Part shown: positions 1 through 12,456 of the stretch, piece by piece
Numbering within the stretch: position 1 is the stretch's first letter
How the letters are laid out: each line of letters opens with the position of its first letter
DNA from: Neurospora tetrasperma FGSC 2508
Lineage: Eukaryota > Ascomycota > Sordariomycetes > Sordariales > Sordariaceae
Assembly (NCBI RefSeq): GCF_000213175.1
Contig: NW_009799101.1
Span: 1,591,470-1,655,469 of the forward strand
Direction: 5' to 3'
Length of the DNA: 64,000 nucleotides
The notes under the pieces: generated by a model
Told to the model about the DNA's origin: nothing
Databases searched by the model: none
The model's input: only the letters and a program-made list of their open reading frames with translations
Program-made: the position numbers and the translations under genes

Positions 1-1
1 G

Positions 2-214
2 GCCGCGTTCGCGGTGCATGCGTTCTGCAACGGCATGGGATTGCCCAAGGTTTGGGGGCGGGTGGAAAGGTTGGATGGAAGGGGCAGTAGGCTGGTGTGG
101 ACGGTGGGGTATTATACGCTGTTGGTGGGAGGGGCGGTTGGGTTTTGGAAGGAGTTGTGGGCGTTGACGGAGGGGGGGAATGGGTTGGTGCCTAGGAGCG
201 CATTTGGAAGGTGA
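2..214 (+). CDS. rce1: CAAX prenyl protease 2 (Rce1), C-terminal fragment
   Basis: This is the last 70 codons of a gene whose start lies outside the window. Rce1 is an integral ER-membrane protease that removes the last three residues from farnesylated or geranylgeranylated CAAX proteins such as Ras. The visible part holds the motif HAFCNGMGLPKVWGR, which fits the conserved H-x-x-C-N-x-M-G-x-P block of the Rce1/ABI family with its active-site His and Asn. It is followed by a hydrophobic stretch (VGYYTLLVGGAVGF) that would be the last membrane helix. The frame is open from base 2 and ends at a TGA. The domain call rests on one motif only, and upstream sequence would settle it. Confidence 0.8.
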   Translation, partial: AAFAVHAFCNGMGLPKVWGRVERLDGRGSRLVWTVGYYTLLVGGAVGFWKELWALTEGGNGLVPRSAFGR

Positions 215-1575
215 TGCGGTGATGATGAGGCCATTTGAGGTGTTGATATTTGGGACTATTTGGCCTCTACCATAGACAGACGCCTTTGGTCGGGTTTTGC
301 TTTTGGCAATACCGCTGAAAGTTTTTGGTGTCGTTGTCTAGCCGACGATGTGTAGTGCAAGATCAAGGGCAGCCATCTCGCCTACGTGGCCAGATGAGAA
401 CTATGAAAATAGTAAACTACTTCTGTATGCGTTGATACAATGTGTACTGGCGGGAGTCTTTTTACGTCGGGTTTGAAAGGTGTGCATCAAGCGTCAGTAA
501 AGATAGAACCAGCCAGCTAGCGAATGACGCCCCAAAGGTCGAGAATGTTGCTATCGGCACGGAAGTGTCTGAAATTCTCAACTTGAACGGCTTCAGGCCC
601 TGTAATTGCCATCGCAAGACCGAACAGACCTTACAGCAAGCGAAACCGCGGGTCACCCAAGCATGCATCTCGTAGGCAGAACCATCGTCTATTATCCATC
701 ACCTCATTAAATATACGTATCTAGTGCTCCCGGACAAGGCAAGTCTCTTAAAGTAACCAAACATAAAGATGCCATTGACCGCAGCAGATTCGTAGAGATG
801 GAGCACATATACCCCTTCTCTGTCCCACAATCATCTATCATTCCGCGAGAAAATTCGTCCCACATCTTTGTCCCTCTTTTGACCAGATCCGATCCGTCCG
901 CCGTCGCCTTCTGTCCCGAGTGAGTTTCTACCGACCCGATCCAGCAGAAGACTAACGCCATTAACCAAACGCATATAGAGACACACACGCGGCACACGAC
1001 ACACATATGCTGTTGTGATGTGCTTCCATGGGCCGACCAGGACCAATAACCAAACCAACCAACCAACCACCTTTCACACCCACCCTATAGAGAAATGAAG
1101 AGAAAAAAGACACATCCAATTCGGTTTTGTCCACACCTGCTTGCTTGCTTGCGACTCCCTAACACCTTAGGTTTTATTCCCTGTGCAAATCCTTATAGAT
1201 AGCGAGAGTAGGAAAAACAACAAGAAGAGTCTGATGCGAAACTAGATCAGTGTACTAGAGGATTTCAACAGGTGTTTATAAGCATTGTACAGGGAAATAA
1301 AACCAAAATGAAAAAGGCGGACAAAAGTAGACAAAGGTATTTTTCCCTCTGCAACGAAGCCCGTTTCTTGTCTAGCGCCCGGTAAAGGCGGGAAGAACGG
1401 TGGGGGAAGAAGGAAAAAGGGGGGGAGGAGGAGGAGCTGAGGCCGAGCTGGCAAAGACCGTCAGTGTTACATCCGCGCAATACTCCGGCTTGCACAGTCT
1501 GTCACGTTCCCGCCACAAGGCGGCAACGCGCTTCGCTCGGTACTGCTGCCCCCAACTCCGCACCGGTCTGTGAAA
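215..1575. other. Convergent intergenic region between rce1 and the GDP-mannose transporter
   Basis: No gene is supported here. The short open frames lack codon bias and homology. The region should hold the two 3' UTRs facing each other. A purine-rich tract lies near 1388-1440. Confidence 0.7.
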
Positions 1576-2990
1576 TCAAGCATTTGCCGCATCCCTGTTG
1601 CTGGCCGCGCTAGCGCTCATGGTAGGCTGAGTGGTAGGCAGGATCTGGGAGACCTTTTGGCGGGTCTTTGACCAAGTGTAAACGAGACCAGAAACGAAGC
1701 CGACAAAGATGGCGGTGACACTGCCAAAGGTGACGGGGGCGTCGAAGAAGATGAGACCGCTGATGGCGAGGGGAAGCTTGTTGAGAGCGCCAACCATGGA
1801 GTAGGTGGTCGAGGAGGTGACGCGAATGCACCAGGCCGAGCAGTACGAGATGAAGATGGCAGCGAGACCAGAGTAGATCATGCCGATGAAAAGGCTGTTG
1901 CGCGTCTCGACGGGGAAGTTCTTGATCAAGTTATCGTTGGACCAATCCTCGAAGAGCAGGGAGAAAACGATCAGGACGGGAATGGTGAGGAGGTTGTTGT
2001 AGAACATGGCTGAAGTAAGAATTCCGTTAGTAATGTACTTTGTCACCACACAAATCCCGGCCAGAGCCACTTACTGTCATAGTCCTTGAAGTTCATCTTC
2101 TTGATGACCTTGCGCATGCCCAAAAGGTACGCGGCGGTGCAGAAGACGTTCATACCCATCCACGCGTAGCCGGCGTTCAGGGTGGAGATAGCATCGGTAG
2201 CCTCGGCAGTGTGACCAACGCCCTCGACGGCGGCCTGGATATCGGCCCAGGCAGCAATGACGGAACTGAGGACCATCAAACCGAAGGAGAGCAGAGCCAT
2301 GGGGGTGACGCTGCCGCCGAACCAGAGGACCTCACCGTAGGCAACAACAATGATGGTCAGGTTCTTGAAAATGGTGTACACGGGCACGGAGAGGAATTGA
2401 AGCGCCTTGGTGCTGGTATAGATCATGCCCACGAGCAAAAGCGAGATAGGGAACCCTGTTGCAGCCCTGTGTCAGCCAACAGCTCCAGACTTCCACAAGG
2501 TGAAACAAGTGGAAGGCTTACATTTCTTTGCCTTGGTCGAGTCGAAAGCAGCGAGGTTCTGGAACATGCCCAGCTGTTTGCAAATCAAAATGGCGGCAGT
2601 ACAGACCAGAGACTGCCATCATGGAGGTATTGTTAGCGTTCTCTTCTTTTTTTTTTTTTTTTTTCTCGTCCGGCGGTTGAAGCCTTGGGGTGTGCGTGTT
2701 TGTTCCGGCTGACGTACCTGCACAGCAAGGTAGAAGAAGTTGAGGTTCCATTCACTGCCGGACACAACGTATTTGTTGACAACCGTCATGGAAATCGACG
2801 AAAGACAGTAGGCGATAATCGAGGCACCGGGACTGTGGTCAATCTTGTCGAAGTAGCCGCCGAAAGGACCAGCTTGTTGAGGGCGGTTTGGCTGCGAAGA
2901 CGATCTCCTGGCCAGGAAAGGGTCCTTGTCGGTCGAACCCCGACCCTCGGCGGGGCCCAACTCAATGTCTTCGTTTCTCTTGTTGGCCAT
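1576..2990 (-). CDS. vrg4: GDP-mannose transporter (Vrg4/Gmt1 family)
   Basis: The gene encodes a Golgi antiporter that brings GDP-mannose into the lumen in exchange for GMP, feeding mannosylation of proteins and lipids. Four exons are read on the minus strand: 2990-2718, 2612-2522, 2455-2075 and 2009-1576. All junctions are GT-AG with matching phase and give 392 residues, typical of the family. After a hydrophilic N-terminus of about 55 residues come roughly ten hydrophobic segments. The diagnostic GALNK motif, known to contact GDP-mannose, is seen at about residues 322-326 ([12 protein letters not shown]). Segments such as [19 protein letters not shown] are characteristic of Vrg4. The ATG at 2988-2990 is the first in frame. 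The C-terminus is a short cytosolic tail. The gene is an essential-type function in yeasts. Confidence 0.95.
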
Positions 2991-4400
2991 GGTGTGCTAC
3001 TGACGGGAATTACGTCGATGTGGTGAGAAAAAGACAGGCGGGTGGTCCGGTAGGTAAAGGGAAAAAGTTGTAAGTTGCGAAATGCAGCGACGGTCGAAAA
3101 GACGGGTCGGGTGGGATGCGCGCGGGCTGACTTGACCGCCTTGGAACGAGCGAAGCGAAGACCAACAAGGTACCGACCGACCGTTATTAGTCGGTGCGCT
3201 AGTCGCAAAAAGCCGTGCAGTAGAAAAGAATGAAGGTGGATGCGGCCGTTCACGCTGATACCATTCCAGAACCGAAAACGGATATCCTGAGCCTTGCTGG
3301 TTGCCAAGAGCAGGAAGGGAACTTGGGAGATTCTACAGGCAAGTCCTATGTAGTGTATGAGCACAGAGCGCCGGCGACTTCAGACGCGTGTCAGAAAAAG
3401 GGTTTGGAAGAATTCGGGCCTGTCAAGTTAAATTGCCAGATGCGAAACCCGCCCGTTCTCCAATCAGGCTTGGCACCTCGACACTCCAGTGGCCCGCGCT
3501 CCCCCACACAACCCCTTTTCCTTGCCTCGACTTCCCTGCCTGAGAGCGGACACTGTCCCGCAACTGTCACTTTGCCCCTTGTCACCTGCCAAGCCGTGAA
3601 CCGTACCCCTTAAGCCTACAGCATCCTGGACCAATCAGCCTTGAGCATCGCCATCAGCTTGGTCCATGAGGCTATTCCCACTCTCGTCGGTTGATGGAAA
3701 AAAGCAAATACAACCAAGTATGCAGGGTGTAGATCAAAAATGCTACTACTATTTACTACCAAAAAGGCGATGGGCGTGCTCCAAGACCAGCACTATAGAG
3801 TAGCCCGCCACCCTTTCAATACGACTATAGACATGAAACGAACCGTGCAAACTTCAACCGTCTAATCCCCTCATCTCTCTTCCTCCACGTCCATCTCGTC
3901 GTCCCCTTCTGCTTCCCCCTCATCCCTTCATTGTTTTGTCGCAAGTTCTTCTTCCTCCGTCCCGTTGCTTTTCACTCGCCCATTTTTATTTCGTCTTCTC
4001 ATAATGCGTTGGCTCAATTCATGTACCGCGTCCGCTCTGCGCCTGGACAACCTCACAAACCCTTCCGCCGCCGATACCCTACTCTCGTTCTGTACCAACT
4101 CGTTGCATAGTCGTGTCGTCTGTGGATCACAGAAAAGGGGGGTCATCTCTCTCACTCGTAAACTCATTCGAAGCCAAAACCGATACCAAAAATGAATGAC
4201 AAGCCGAACAAAAGAACAACCAAACCGATTCAACAATAGAACAACAGAAGGTTAACATTCCTCATCCCTTACACACATAGAGTGAGAGAGAAGAGATGTA
4301 AAGTGTTGTACATAGCCCATTCGTGGCGCTTACCGAGCTGTAAGGGCCGAGGAGCCGAGATGTGTGGACACTTTTTTAGGTGCCACGCAGCGGAATTTGA
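2991..4400. other. Intergenic: 5' side of the GDP-mannose transporter, 3' side of the PUF gene
   Basis: This holds the promoter and leader of the transporter and the 3' UTR of the upstream minus-strand gene. I see no further gene. The open frames here are short and compositionally random. Confidence 0.65.
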
Positions 4401-7400
4401 TTATCTCTGTATAGCAAAAATCGAATGTTAGCGACTTCAGTGCGCCATCATCTAGTCCAAAGATGGCGGCATTCTTGACTTACCCGTCCACGTCTGGAGT
4501 TGTTGTTGTTGCCTTGCTCCTGCATGTATCCCACATTTTGCTGCTGGGGCGGCATGCCAGCTCCGCCTATAGGAGCAGACCCAGCGTTGTAGCCGTAGCC
4601 AGGAGTAGGCATGCCCATGTTCATGCCGAATCCAGGAGCTGCGCCATACGGACCCTGAGGACCACCAGGTGGCATGTTAGGCATCTGGGGTGCACCAGGC
4701 GGCGGCTGAATCGGGCTGCCGTTGGACATGGCAGCTTGAGTGCCGCGATACTGGTCGATCGAGGGGCTCGGGGTCTGGAAACCACCAAACCCGGCGGGCA
4801 TACCGGCCGGGTAGTAGTTGTTCATGGGAGGTGCGCCGCGTGCCATCATGCTCTGCTGGTACTGCATTTGCTGGAGAGCAGCGGCGGGGGCCATCGGCGC
4901 GGCGGCTCCACCGTACATTTGTCCTTGAGGGACGAAAGCAGGGAACTGCTGGGGGATCTCCAGGCCCTCGCTTCTAGGAATGCCGAAAGCCATGTCATTG
5001 TAGTTGGGGGCGCCGACATTCAATGGGTTATAGTACTGACCCGGTCCAGGGGTAAACTGACCAGGTTGCTGCTGCTGCGCCTGCTGTGCCGGCTGAGGCG
5101 GCTGCTGCTGCTGCTGCTGCTGCTGGTTTTGCTGCTGATGTTGAGGAGTCTGGCGCGATGTAGGGCGCTGCCTTTCACTATTGTTGCTGTTGCTGCTGTT
5201 ATTGTTGGTGTGCTCACGAGCGTTGTTTCCGTTGTTGCTGTTGCTCCCACCGCTCCGAGTAGACAATCCAACTTCATCCATCAATCGCTTATAACCCTGA
5301 CCAGGCTGCGCCTTGATGCGAATCAAGACGTTCTTCACGTTTTCAACAACCTGAGTCCGGATGGTCTCATCAAAGAAGGGAGTAGTCAAGACCTTGAAGA
5401 TGAGCGTCGCACCACATGCGTGATCGCTGAGGATTGCCTCCAGAACCTGGTCGTTCTGAGTGAAGAACAAAGCCTTAAGAATAGTGTCTCTGGCATCAGC
5501 CTCCGCCTTTTGGTTGATCACCTTCAGGACGGTCAGGTACGCGACCTTGTGAGTGCACAGATGCACAAGGTAAGGAACGAGCTGCGGCGACAAAACCGTG
5601 CGGCGCTGCGGGAACGTGCAGGTATCAAGGAACCAAGTCAGGAGTAGGGCACCGTTGGCGTTAGTGGCAAGCTGTACGCTATGCAGGGCAATGGCGGCTG
5701 CGAGCATCCGCTGCTGATCCTTGGTAGCATGATGACTTTCCAGGCATGCCCTCATAGCACGAGCGCCGTAACGGCCTTGAGCAACCTCCCACATCTTGCT
5801 GAGCATGGTCTCAAAAATGAAGTCATTGTAGGGAGGGCCGAACTTCAGGCAGCCCTGAAGGACGTAGTTGCCATACTGATCAAGGAACAAAGGGATCGTA
5901 TAGGGACGCAGGTTCTCAACGATGAGATTCAGCTGCTGGGGCGTCTTGCAGACATCGATGATCTTCTGGGCAGCCCAAGTACCGTTCTTGTGTACGCCAA
6001 TCTCAGCCATATGGGGTGCAATCTCAGCAAGCATTTGGTCGCGAACCGAGTCAGAGCAGTGCTCAAAGAGCTTCTGGACAACAGTGTTGCCAAGGTAATC
6101 CGACGCCAGCTCGGCAATTTCAGGAAGCATCTCGATGGCAATGTTCTCGATCTCCTGCTGAGACAAGGTCTGATTATCAATGCGCTTGCGGATATCACGG
6201 AGCTTGGGAGCGTCGTGAACACGGGTGTGGGCGGGCTCCTTGATGGGGGGGATCTCATCGATAAAGTTATCGAACTGAATAGCGTTCTGGAGGTTGGCAG
6301 AAGTCTTGTACTTGTCCTCCTCTGTCGCGCCAAATTGCTGGACGATGTTCAGGATGTCGGCGGTCATCTCAGAAAGAGGTGGCACAGTGGGGGTGGTGTT
6401 TCCGGCCAAAGGTGTTGGGGAAGCATTACCAGATGCGCCAGTGCTGCCGTTTTGACCATTTTCTTGTCCCTTAGCAAACGGATCAGGGCTAGGGGAAGGG
6501 AAGGCCCCATCGTGGCCGGGAGTGTTGGACGCAGAAGGCGGCTTGGCAAAGTTGATACGAATGGGACCAGCACCAGGGAAAATCTCCTTTCCGTTCATAT
6601 TGGCTTTGGCGTTGATGGCACTGTCCACTCTTTCAAAGTTGACGAAGCCGCAGTTCTTGTGGGTCAGCACTCTGGCGGAGAGAATAGGGCCGTACGACTT
6701 GAACATCTCAGTTAGCGTAGAGGTCGTGGTGGACGTAGGGATGCTGCCGAGCCACAAGGCGCTTGTTGGGCCCTCCATGTTGGGCTCCTCGGCGCTGAGC
6801 AAGCCGTTGTTGTTGCGGCTGTTCGATCTGCCCAGCGTCAGAGCAGCAACGGCCTGGGGCAAATCTTCGTACTGTCTCTCCTCCGGCAACTGAATGTCGG
6901 CGGCTGTGATAGAAGCGTCAAGCCGAGAGGGAGTTGGCACGTAGTTACGAAGAATCCGGCTGGCAGGAGTGTCCAGAACACCGGCTGTCCTGGCACGCGG
7001 ACGGGCAGCTTGAAAAGCCTGTACGGCGAGGTTATGCTGTTGGATAGCTGCGTTGGTGGCGGCTAGTTGATCCTGAAGCTGAGCGTATTGGTTCTCCATG
7101 ATGGTCAACGGATCTTCATCATAATCATCTTCCTCGTCAGCGTATTTATCCTTGTTGTTGACTGAATAAGAACGGAACCTGTTTGCGGCCTTGGTAAAAT
7201 CGACATAGGTTGGCATGTACGGGGTGGCAAGCTGAGCGCGAGGAGGTTGCGGTGTCTCGGCCAGGCCAAGGTAGTCCAAAGTCCTCATATGGACATCGTT
7301 CTCGCCCGCGCCTTCACGAGAGAAGTGTGACTGAGTCGGAGAGCTGGGGTTGTTGGAGGGCACACTTGCGATGCTGGCCAGAGTGTTGCCTCTTTCACGA

Positions 7401-8148
7401 CCAGTAGGCGTCCAGCTGCTGAAGATGGAAACGCCGAATGGCGAGCTTGTGCCGGGTACCTGGGCGAACGGGCTGCGCTGAGGCATGGAACCAGCCCTCA
7501 GCCTGGAAAGAAGCGTTGAGGCTGACCCCTCAGCTTGTTCAATGCCAGGAGAGGGAGACTTGAACGGCGTATGCGACGGAGAAGGGCGCGAGGTCTTTGC
7601 AGCCAAGGCCGGGATATTCAGCATGCTATTGACCCCGGCACCGGCTGGAAATCTGGACGGCACGGTGCCGGCACGAGCACGCCGAGTCTGGGGCAAGCTG
7701 TCCGGAGTGGGCAACTGAGTGAAGTCCGGGAAGCCATCGGTGGGCGACTCCGGGATGTTCTCTCGAAGAGGGGTCGAGTTGCCGCTGGTCGGGGGTCCAC
7801 CCCATGGGTTTACCGGCAATCCCGAGATGCCTTCCTGGGCTTGGATTTCGCGGGCACTACATTGCAAGGCGGGGTCAGCGGCGCTCCAAAACCATCAGGG
7901 CCACTATTGACTTACCGTTTTGAAAAGAGCCGGCCAGAGGACGCCATATCGTGAGACGGCGAACCATTGCCTGACCGTGAAGCGCCAGCCATCTTGGAAG
8001 ACGACAGGCCGAAAGGAGAGCGAATGGCACCGGCAGAGGTCGGATCATTCGGCGATGTGCTTGTGGGCGAACCGGTTCGAGTCTGAAGAGAAACCGACTG
8101 CGGCGGGAAGCCGAGCGACATATGATCGCCGGGTCTTTGGTTGGACAT
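4401..8148 (-). CDS. RRM plus Pumilio-repeat RNA-binding protein (JSN1/PUF type)
   Basis: The product of about 1203 residues is a predicted cytoplasmic mRNA-binding regulator. Exons are 8148-7916, 7856-4484 and a proposed 6-nt terminal exon 4406-4401, all joined in phase. An RRM lies near residues 440-520, with an RNP1-like CGFVNFERVDSA and an RNP2-like ALWLGSIP. A Pumilio homology domain lies near 640-940, with repeat units such as DYLGNTVVQKLFE and KNGTWAAQKIID. This order of RRM before PUM is that of yeast Jsn1/Puf1 and Puf2 and their fungal relatives, which bind mRNAs for membrane or mitochondrial proteins. The N-terminus is Ser/Thr/Pro rich. The C-terminus is low complexity, with Asn runs near residue 960, a Gln run near 990 and then Gly/Pro/Met-rich sequence. 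If the last intron is not used, the frame reads on to 4448. The last exon is the least certain part. Confidence 0.9.
4994..5260 (-). repeat. Coding CAG/AAC trinucleotide tracts (polyGln/polyAsn)
   Basis: Within the PUF-type gene, glutamine and asparagine runs are encoded by near-pure CAG and AAC repeats, for example the Gln run at about 5100-5130. Such tracts vary in length between isolates and often form prion-like disordered regions. The reading frame is unbroken. Confidence 0.85.
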
Positions 8149-11100
8149 TATTGATTATTTTTTATCCAGCTCTCATGGGAGTTATTGACAACTTTTTGTG
8201 GTTTCCAGTCGCGTCCACGCGGCTACCAGGCCTTGGATACCGGACAAGAAGCTTTTGACGAAAGCTCAAGAGAGGTCTCGTCTCGGTCGAGTCTGATTTC
8301 CGGCGGGGCGGTCAAAGGCGGTGTGGGACGAAAGGCTGGACCAACGTCGACGTCAAAGAGCGCCAGGCGCGGGGCGGACAAAAGCCGTCCAATTAAGCAG
8401 GAATCTATATCAGACAGAGGCTGACCTGAGCGAAGGAGCGTCGCTCGAGGAGCCTTCTTGTGAAGCTCGAAGAGGGAATACGACGTCGCAAAGATTTGTT
8501 GCAAGGGGCGATTACGGAGTCGGTGACGAAAGGTGCCGGGATTTCTCTATCGATACTTGCAAACTCTTAAAAAGTTTGGCAAGGTTGGGAAGTGGCTTGG
8601 GGGAATTTTGGTAAGTCGACCTCAACAAGAAGCGACAGGTTGAAGGGGAAAAGAGGAACCGAGGGAAGAGCTGAGTCGACCTCGTCGGCGGCGGCTCAGA
8701 TGTTGAGTTGAGGTAAGCAAACTGGATATTCCTGGGAGACCTTTCGAGGCAGGCTGCCCTGGTTTTGCCTTTTTTTGCCAAGGTGGGATTGGATCGGATA
8801 GCAACTGCGCCCGGGTTGTGGTGGACTTGTGGTGCGGAATGGTGGCTCGTTGTCGGGACGGTCCTACACCAGAAGCTATGTGTGGGATGGTGCGTGTGGA
8901 CTTTTTTTTCTCCCCTTGTAGCGAGCGAGAGTCAATCCCCCGGCCGTTCGCTCGTGTTCCGTCGCTTGTGCTTGGCTCACGCCCGGCCTCGTCTCAGCTC
9001 AGCGGAGGGCTGTCGATTTTGTCAACCGTCAACGGCCGTCGTCTGGGTTCACGTTACTCCGCCGGGAGAGTGGATCCGACAAGGAGAGGCAAGGAGGGGG
9101 AGGGAAGTGGAAGTTAAAGGCTGCTAAAGAATATACAGGCCCGGGGTCATTAGGAGGAGGGTTTCGAGCCTGGAGAAGAGGACAGCGATTCTGATTAGAA
9201 GAGGAAGGGTTGTGAGTTACAATGCGAGAGAAGAAGAGATGGGACTGAGAGATGCAAGGTTGAAAAGGAGAAAAAAGGATCAAGTGATGCAGAGTTGAAG
9301 TCGAGTGCCGGCTGCAGGAAGGTGTACACTAGGTAGGTCTACTAAGAAGCACCGGGTCACGGCACCTAAACAGTGAGGAGGGGGGGTCGAGGATTTCATC
9401 ATCCCATCAAATCTGACACTGCAACTGCGACTGCGGAACCACCACACGCTCCCCACTGACATCCTGCCTGCCTACTGTATGTAGGTGTGTGTACAGAGAG
9501 ACCTCCGACACCTCAGCCCAGCTGGTCCAGGCGAGATGGGTGGAAGGCGTAACGGGAATAGAGGAAAGTGGGCTCGCTGGAAACGCAGCGTCAATTTGAT
9601 TCTGAGTGGTGGATGGTGGGGGGGCCGGGGCCGGATGTGAAACAGCCTTCAGTTGGAAGAAGTCGGTGCTTCGTGCTTTTTTCTCCTCCGCTTGACACCA
9701 TATACGATCTGCTGTAAATAGGTAAACTTGACTCAGCACTATCAATTGCAGGCTCAGCTGCCTGTAGTTGCATGGAAGGCACCGAAAAACGCTCGTCATG
9801 GGCTCACAGTTCTTCTCTCTCCGCGATTCTCTTCCGGAGCTCTCACCGCCTTCTACAACAACAGCTGCACTCACTTGTTGTCTTGCTTGCCATTGGCGGA
9901 ACAAACCCCCAATTGAATGAACAGCTGTCACGAGCCTGACCTAGTTCCCAGCAAGAAAGTCCGATGTCAAGTTAAGGTTGCGCAAGTTGCCGGCAGCGGG
10001 GAACTCAACCTTATGCCCACCTCGCTGAGCCCAATGAACCAAGTCACTGTTGATGTTGGGGAGGGATCCTGAACTTCGATTCCCCTCATGCCCTGGACTG
10101 TCCAGCTTTGCCGGGCTGTTAGAAGCGGACGCCCCTTTTGTCAGCAGAATTTCAGGTACTTACCCTCAGGTCCATCGGAGACGTGAGGTGACTGCGTTTC
10201 CATGCTGCGAGCTACATACCTAAGCGTCTTATGCATGCTTAAGTTGGGAGCAACGGGGACGAGGGGACGGGTATCATGCTTCAAGCTGTAAGTGGACAGG
10301 ATGGGCCCGGGCGTTGCTGCAGCTACCCACACGCGTCCCGAAGTACACCCCCTCACTCCCCTCTTGACCCAACCATTGCGATAGAAAGCTTACAAATTGG
10401 AAAGAAATGAAGAGTCTGGAGAAAAAAGAGTCCAGAATTGAACTTTAGTTTTCTTCTTCTTCTTCTTCTTCTTCTTCTTCTTCTTCTTCTGTTTTCCTTT
10501 TCCTTTTTGGTTGTTTTGTACATATCTGGAAGTTGGGTTTCTGGGAGGTACTATACTTGGTCTGCTTGATGGTCTGGCGGGAGTGGGTAGAGGTATGCCA
10601 CACATCAAGTGGTATTCTCAGGCACAGAAAGCTAGGGACTGCCGCTGCCGAAGATGCATCTTGATTGGTGGATGCGTGACAGGTACCCGATCCCAACAGG
10701 TGACCAGCATTGACAGAGGCGGCCAACATGTCATCAAAGCACACCGAGTTACTAGAAGCCAAGATGATCACTACAGTGCCGGATGAACATGTACATCGGT
10801 ATGCTCGCCAGCCATCTGGCTGTGCCTGATAGAAAAGCAGAGCGTTGATGTAAGTATGAGGGATCTGTACCAGGTATGCCCACTGATGTCGTTTCTAGAA
10901 GAGCGGGAGGAGCTTCTGTCTCATTTGATAGGGCAATTTACCAATTATCCAAGAACTTCTGACCGACGAGACTTGTGCCGAGACGAAACAAAGACATCTC
11001 TGCCATGGACAGCGAACACAGTGAGTCCCATAGACCCCTCGATGGTTGATCGCCGACAGCGGCCAACGTCTTACCTACGATATCTCTTGGGTAGACAAAG

Positions 11101-12456
11101 TCGAGTGTCTTGACCTGGTTTTGTAAGTCAAGCGCCGTTCACACCCTCACCCCGCCTATATGCGCCAGAATACCCTGTCATCCCTGCGGGCTCCCTTCTA
11201 TGATTCCTTCATCGTTCCCCTTTCATCGTGTTTTACAAACCAACAAAAGGTGAGAAGCAACGATCTGCGATCTGCGAGAGCAACTGAAACACCGAGTTCT
11301 CAAGCGCGGCCCCCTAGCAACAGAGTAGTGCACGAGCCATTGAATGGCTCACAGGTAAGGTAGCGTTCGCTTTCAGACAGAAACATCCCTCAAATACTCC
11401 TCACTATCTGGGCTCTCTTGGGAATGACGACCCCTCGTGCATCCTGGGGTCTAGTCCCATTATAATTCCCCGCGAACGGGCAGATCTTGAGAATTTGACT
11501 GCGAGTTCTGCTCTTCATTTGCCGCCTGGTTCTTGAATTTTCATCCCGTACCATCGCAATCTTCTGCAGGTCGTCCTCAAAATTGAACTTGCGTGATTGG
11601 TCCCGAAGACCGTCCAAAACACCGCTCGGGTTGTTGCCGCTGTGTCCTATATTTCCTGGTACTCTTGCCGGTTTTCTCACGACATCTGGAATCCGGGCAC
11701 TTCTTTCACAACCCAAAGACTACGTCTCGAAATGGGGCAAAATCTAAAACTTTCCGAATAACATACAATTGCAATGCGTCGTAATTCTCGATTCGCATTC
11801 AATTATGACCGCAGCGTTTCACCTATCGCTTCTCCCTGCTTTCCGCATCTCTTTCCCCCGCATTGACAAGGCGGATGAGACTCGGGAAAGTCATGCCAGG
11901 GGCATATGTTGACATCCAGGGCAGGTCTTAAGAAAGCCGACTTGCATAACAAAGAAACACTTCTGTAAGGTACGGTATGTTCCACATCAATGGTTTCCAC
12001 TGCCTCCTCCTAAACATCGATAATCTGATTAGATCTTGCGGTTGAGGTGGTTCCCAAGGCCTTCAGCTAAGTGATCTTCCGGGAGTTGGTAGCAATATCA
12101 ATTAATAACCCCAATGATATTGAGGTTTTGAGGTCCATCCGACTCCAGATTGAAGAGCGTTAAAAAGCCATAAAACTTCTTGCTACACACATTTGTTCCA
12201 GCAGTCCTCGCAAAGCAGACCAACCTGCAACAACAGCAGTGGAAGCATCTGCATGTCGTCGAAGGAGAAAGTGGGGCTTCCAGAAGATGGAAGCACGGAC
12301 GGGACAATGCCGTATCAACGTCCATATCTCTTCGGCGGGCCCGTGCACCAGTTCCCTGGACGGGAATTCCCCCGTCACAAGTTCCATGTCGCAAGCTCCA
12401 GCTCCAAAAGCTCCAATTGTGGCCACATCGCGCCAACAACGCCAGCAAACTACACC
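8149..12456. other. 4.3-kb divergent intergenic region
   Basis: This separates two divergent genes, the PUF-type gene (-) and the CCDC47-like gene (+), and must hold both promoters. Open frames in it, the longest 174 codons at 9407-9931 on the minus strand, show no recognisable domain. A TTC microsatellite lies at about 10450-10490. The first 600 bases left of the PUF start are likely its leader. I see no RNA gene. Confidence 0.6.
10450..10490. repeat. (TTC)n microsatellite, about 13 units
   Basis: This is an uninterrupted TTC tract on the plus strand (GAA on the other), in the intergenic region and followed by a pyrimidine-rich flank. Confidence 0.95.

Noticed and set aside
4463-6715. Two long plus-strand open frames (394 and 344 codons)
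   Set aside because: They lie antisense to the PUF-type gene, and their openness is explained by its codon bias. Their sequence has no domain and is Leu/Val/Arg biased as antisense frames are.
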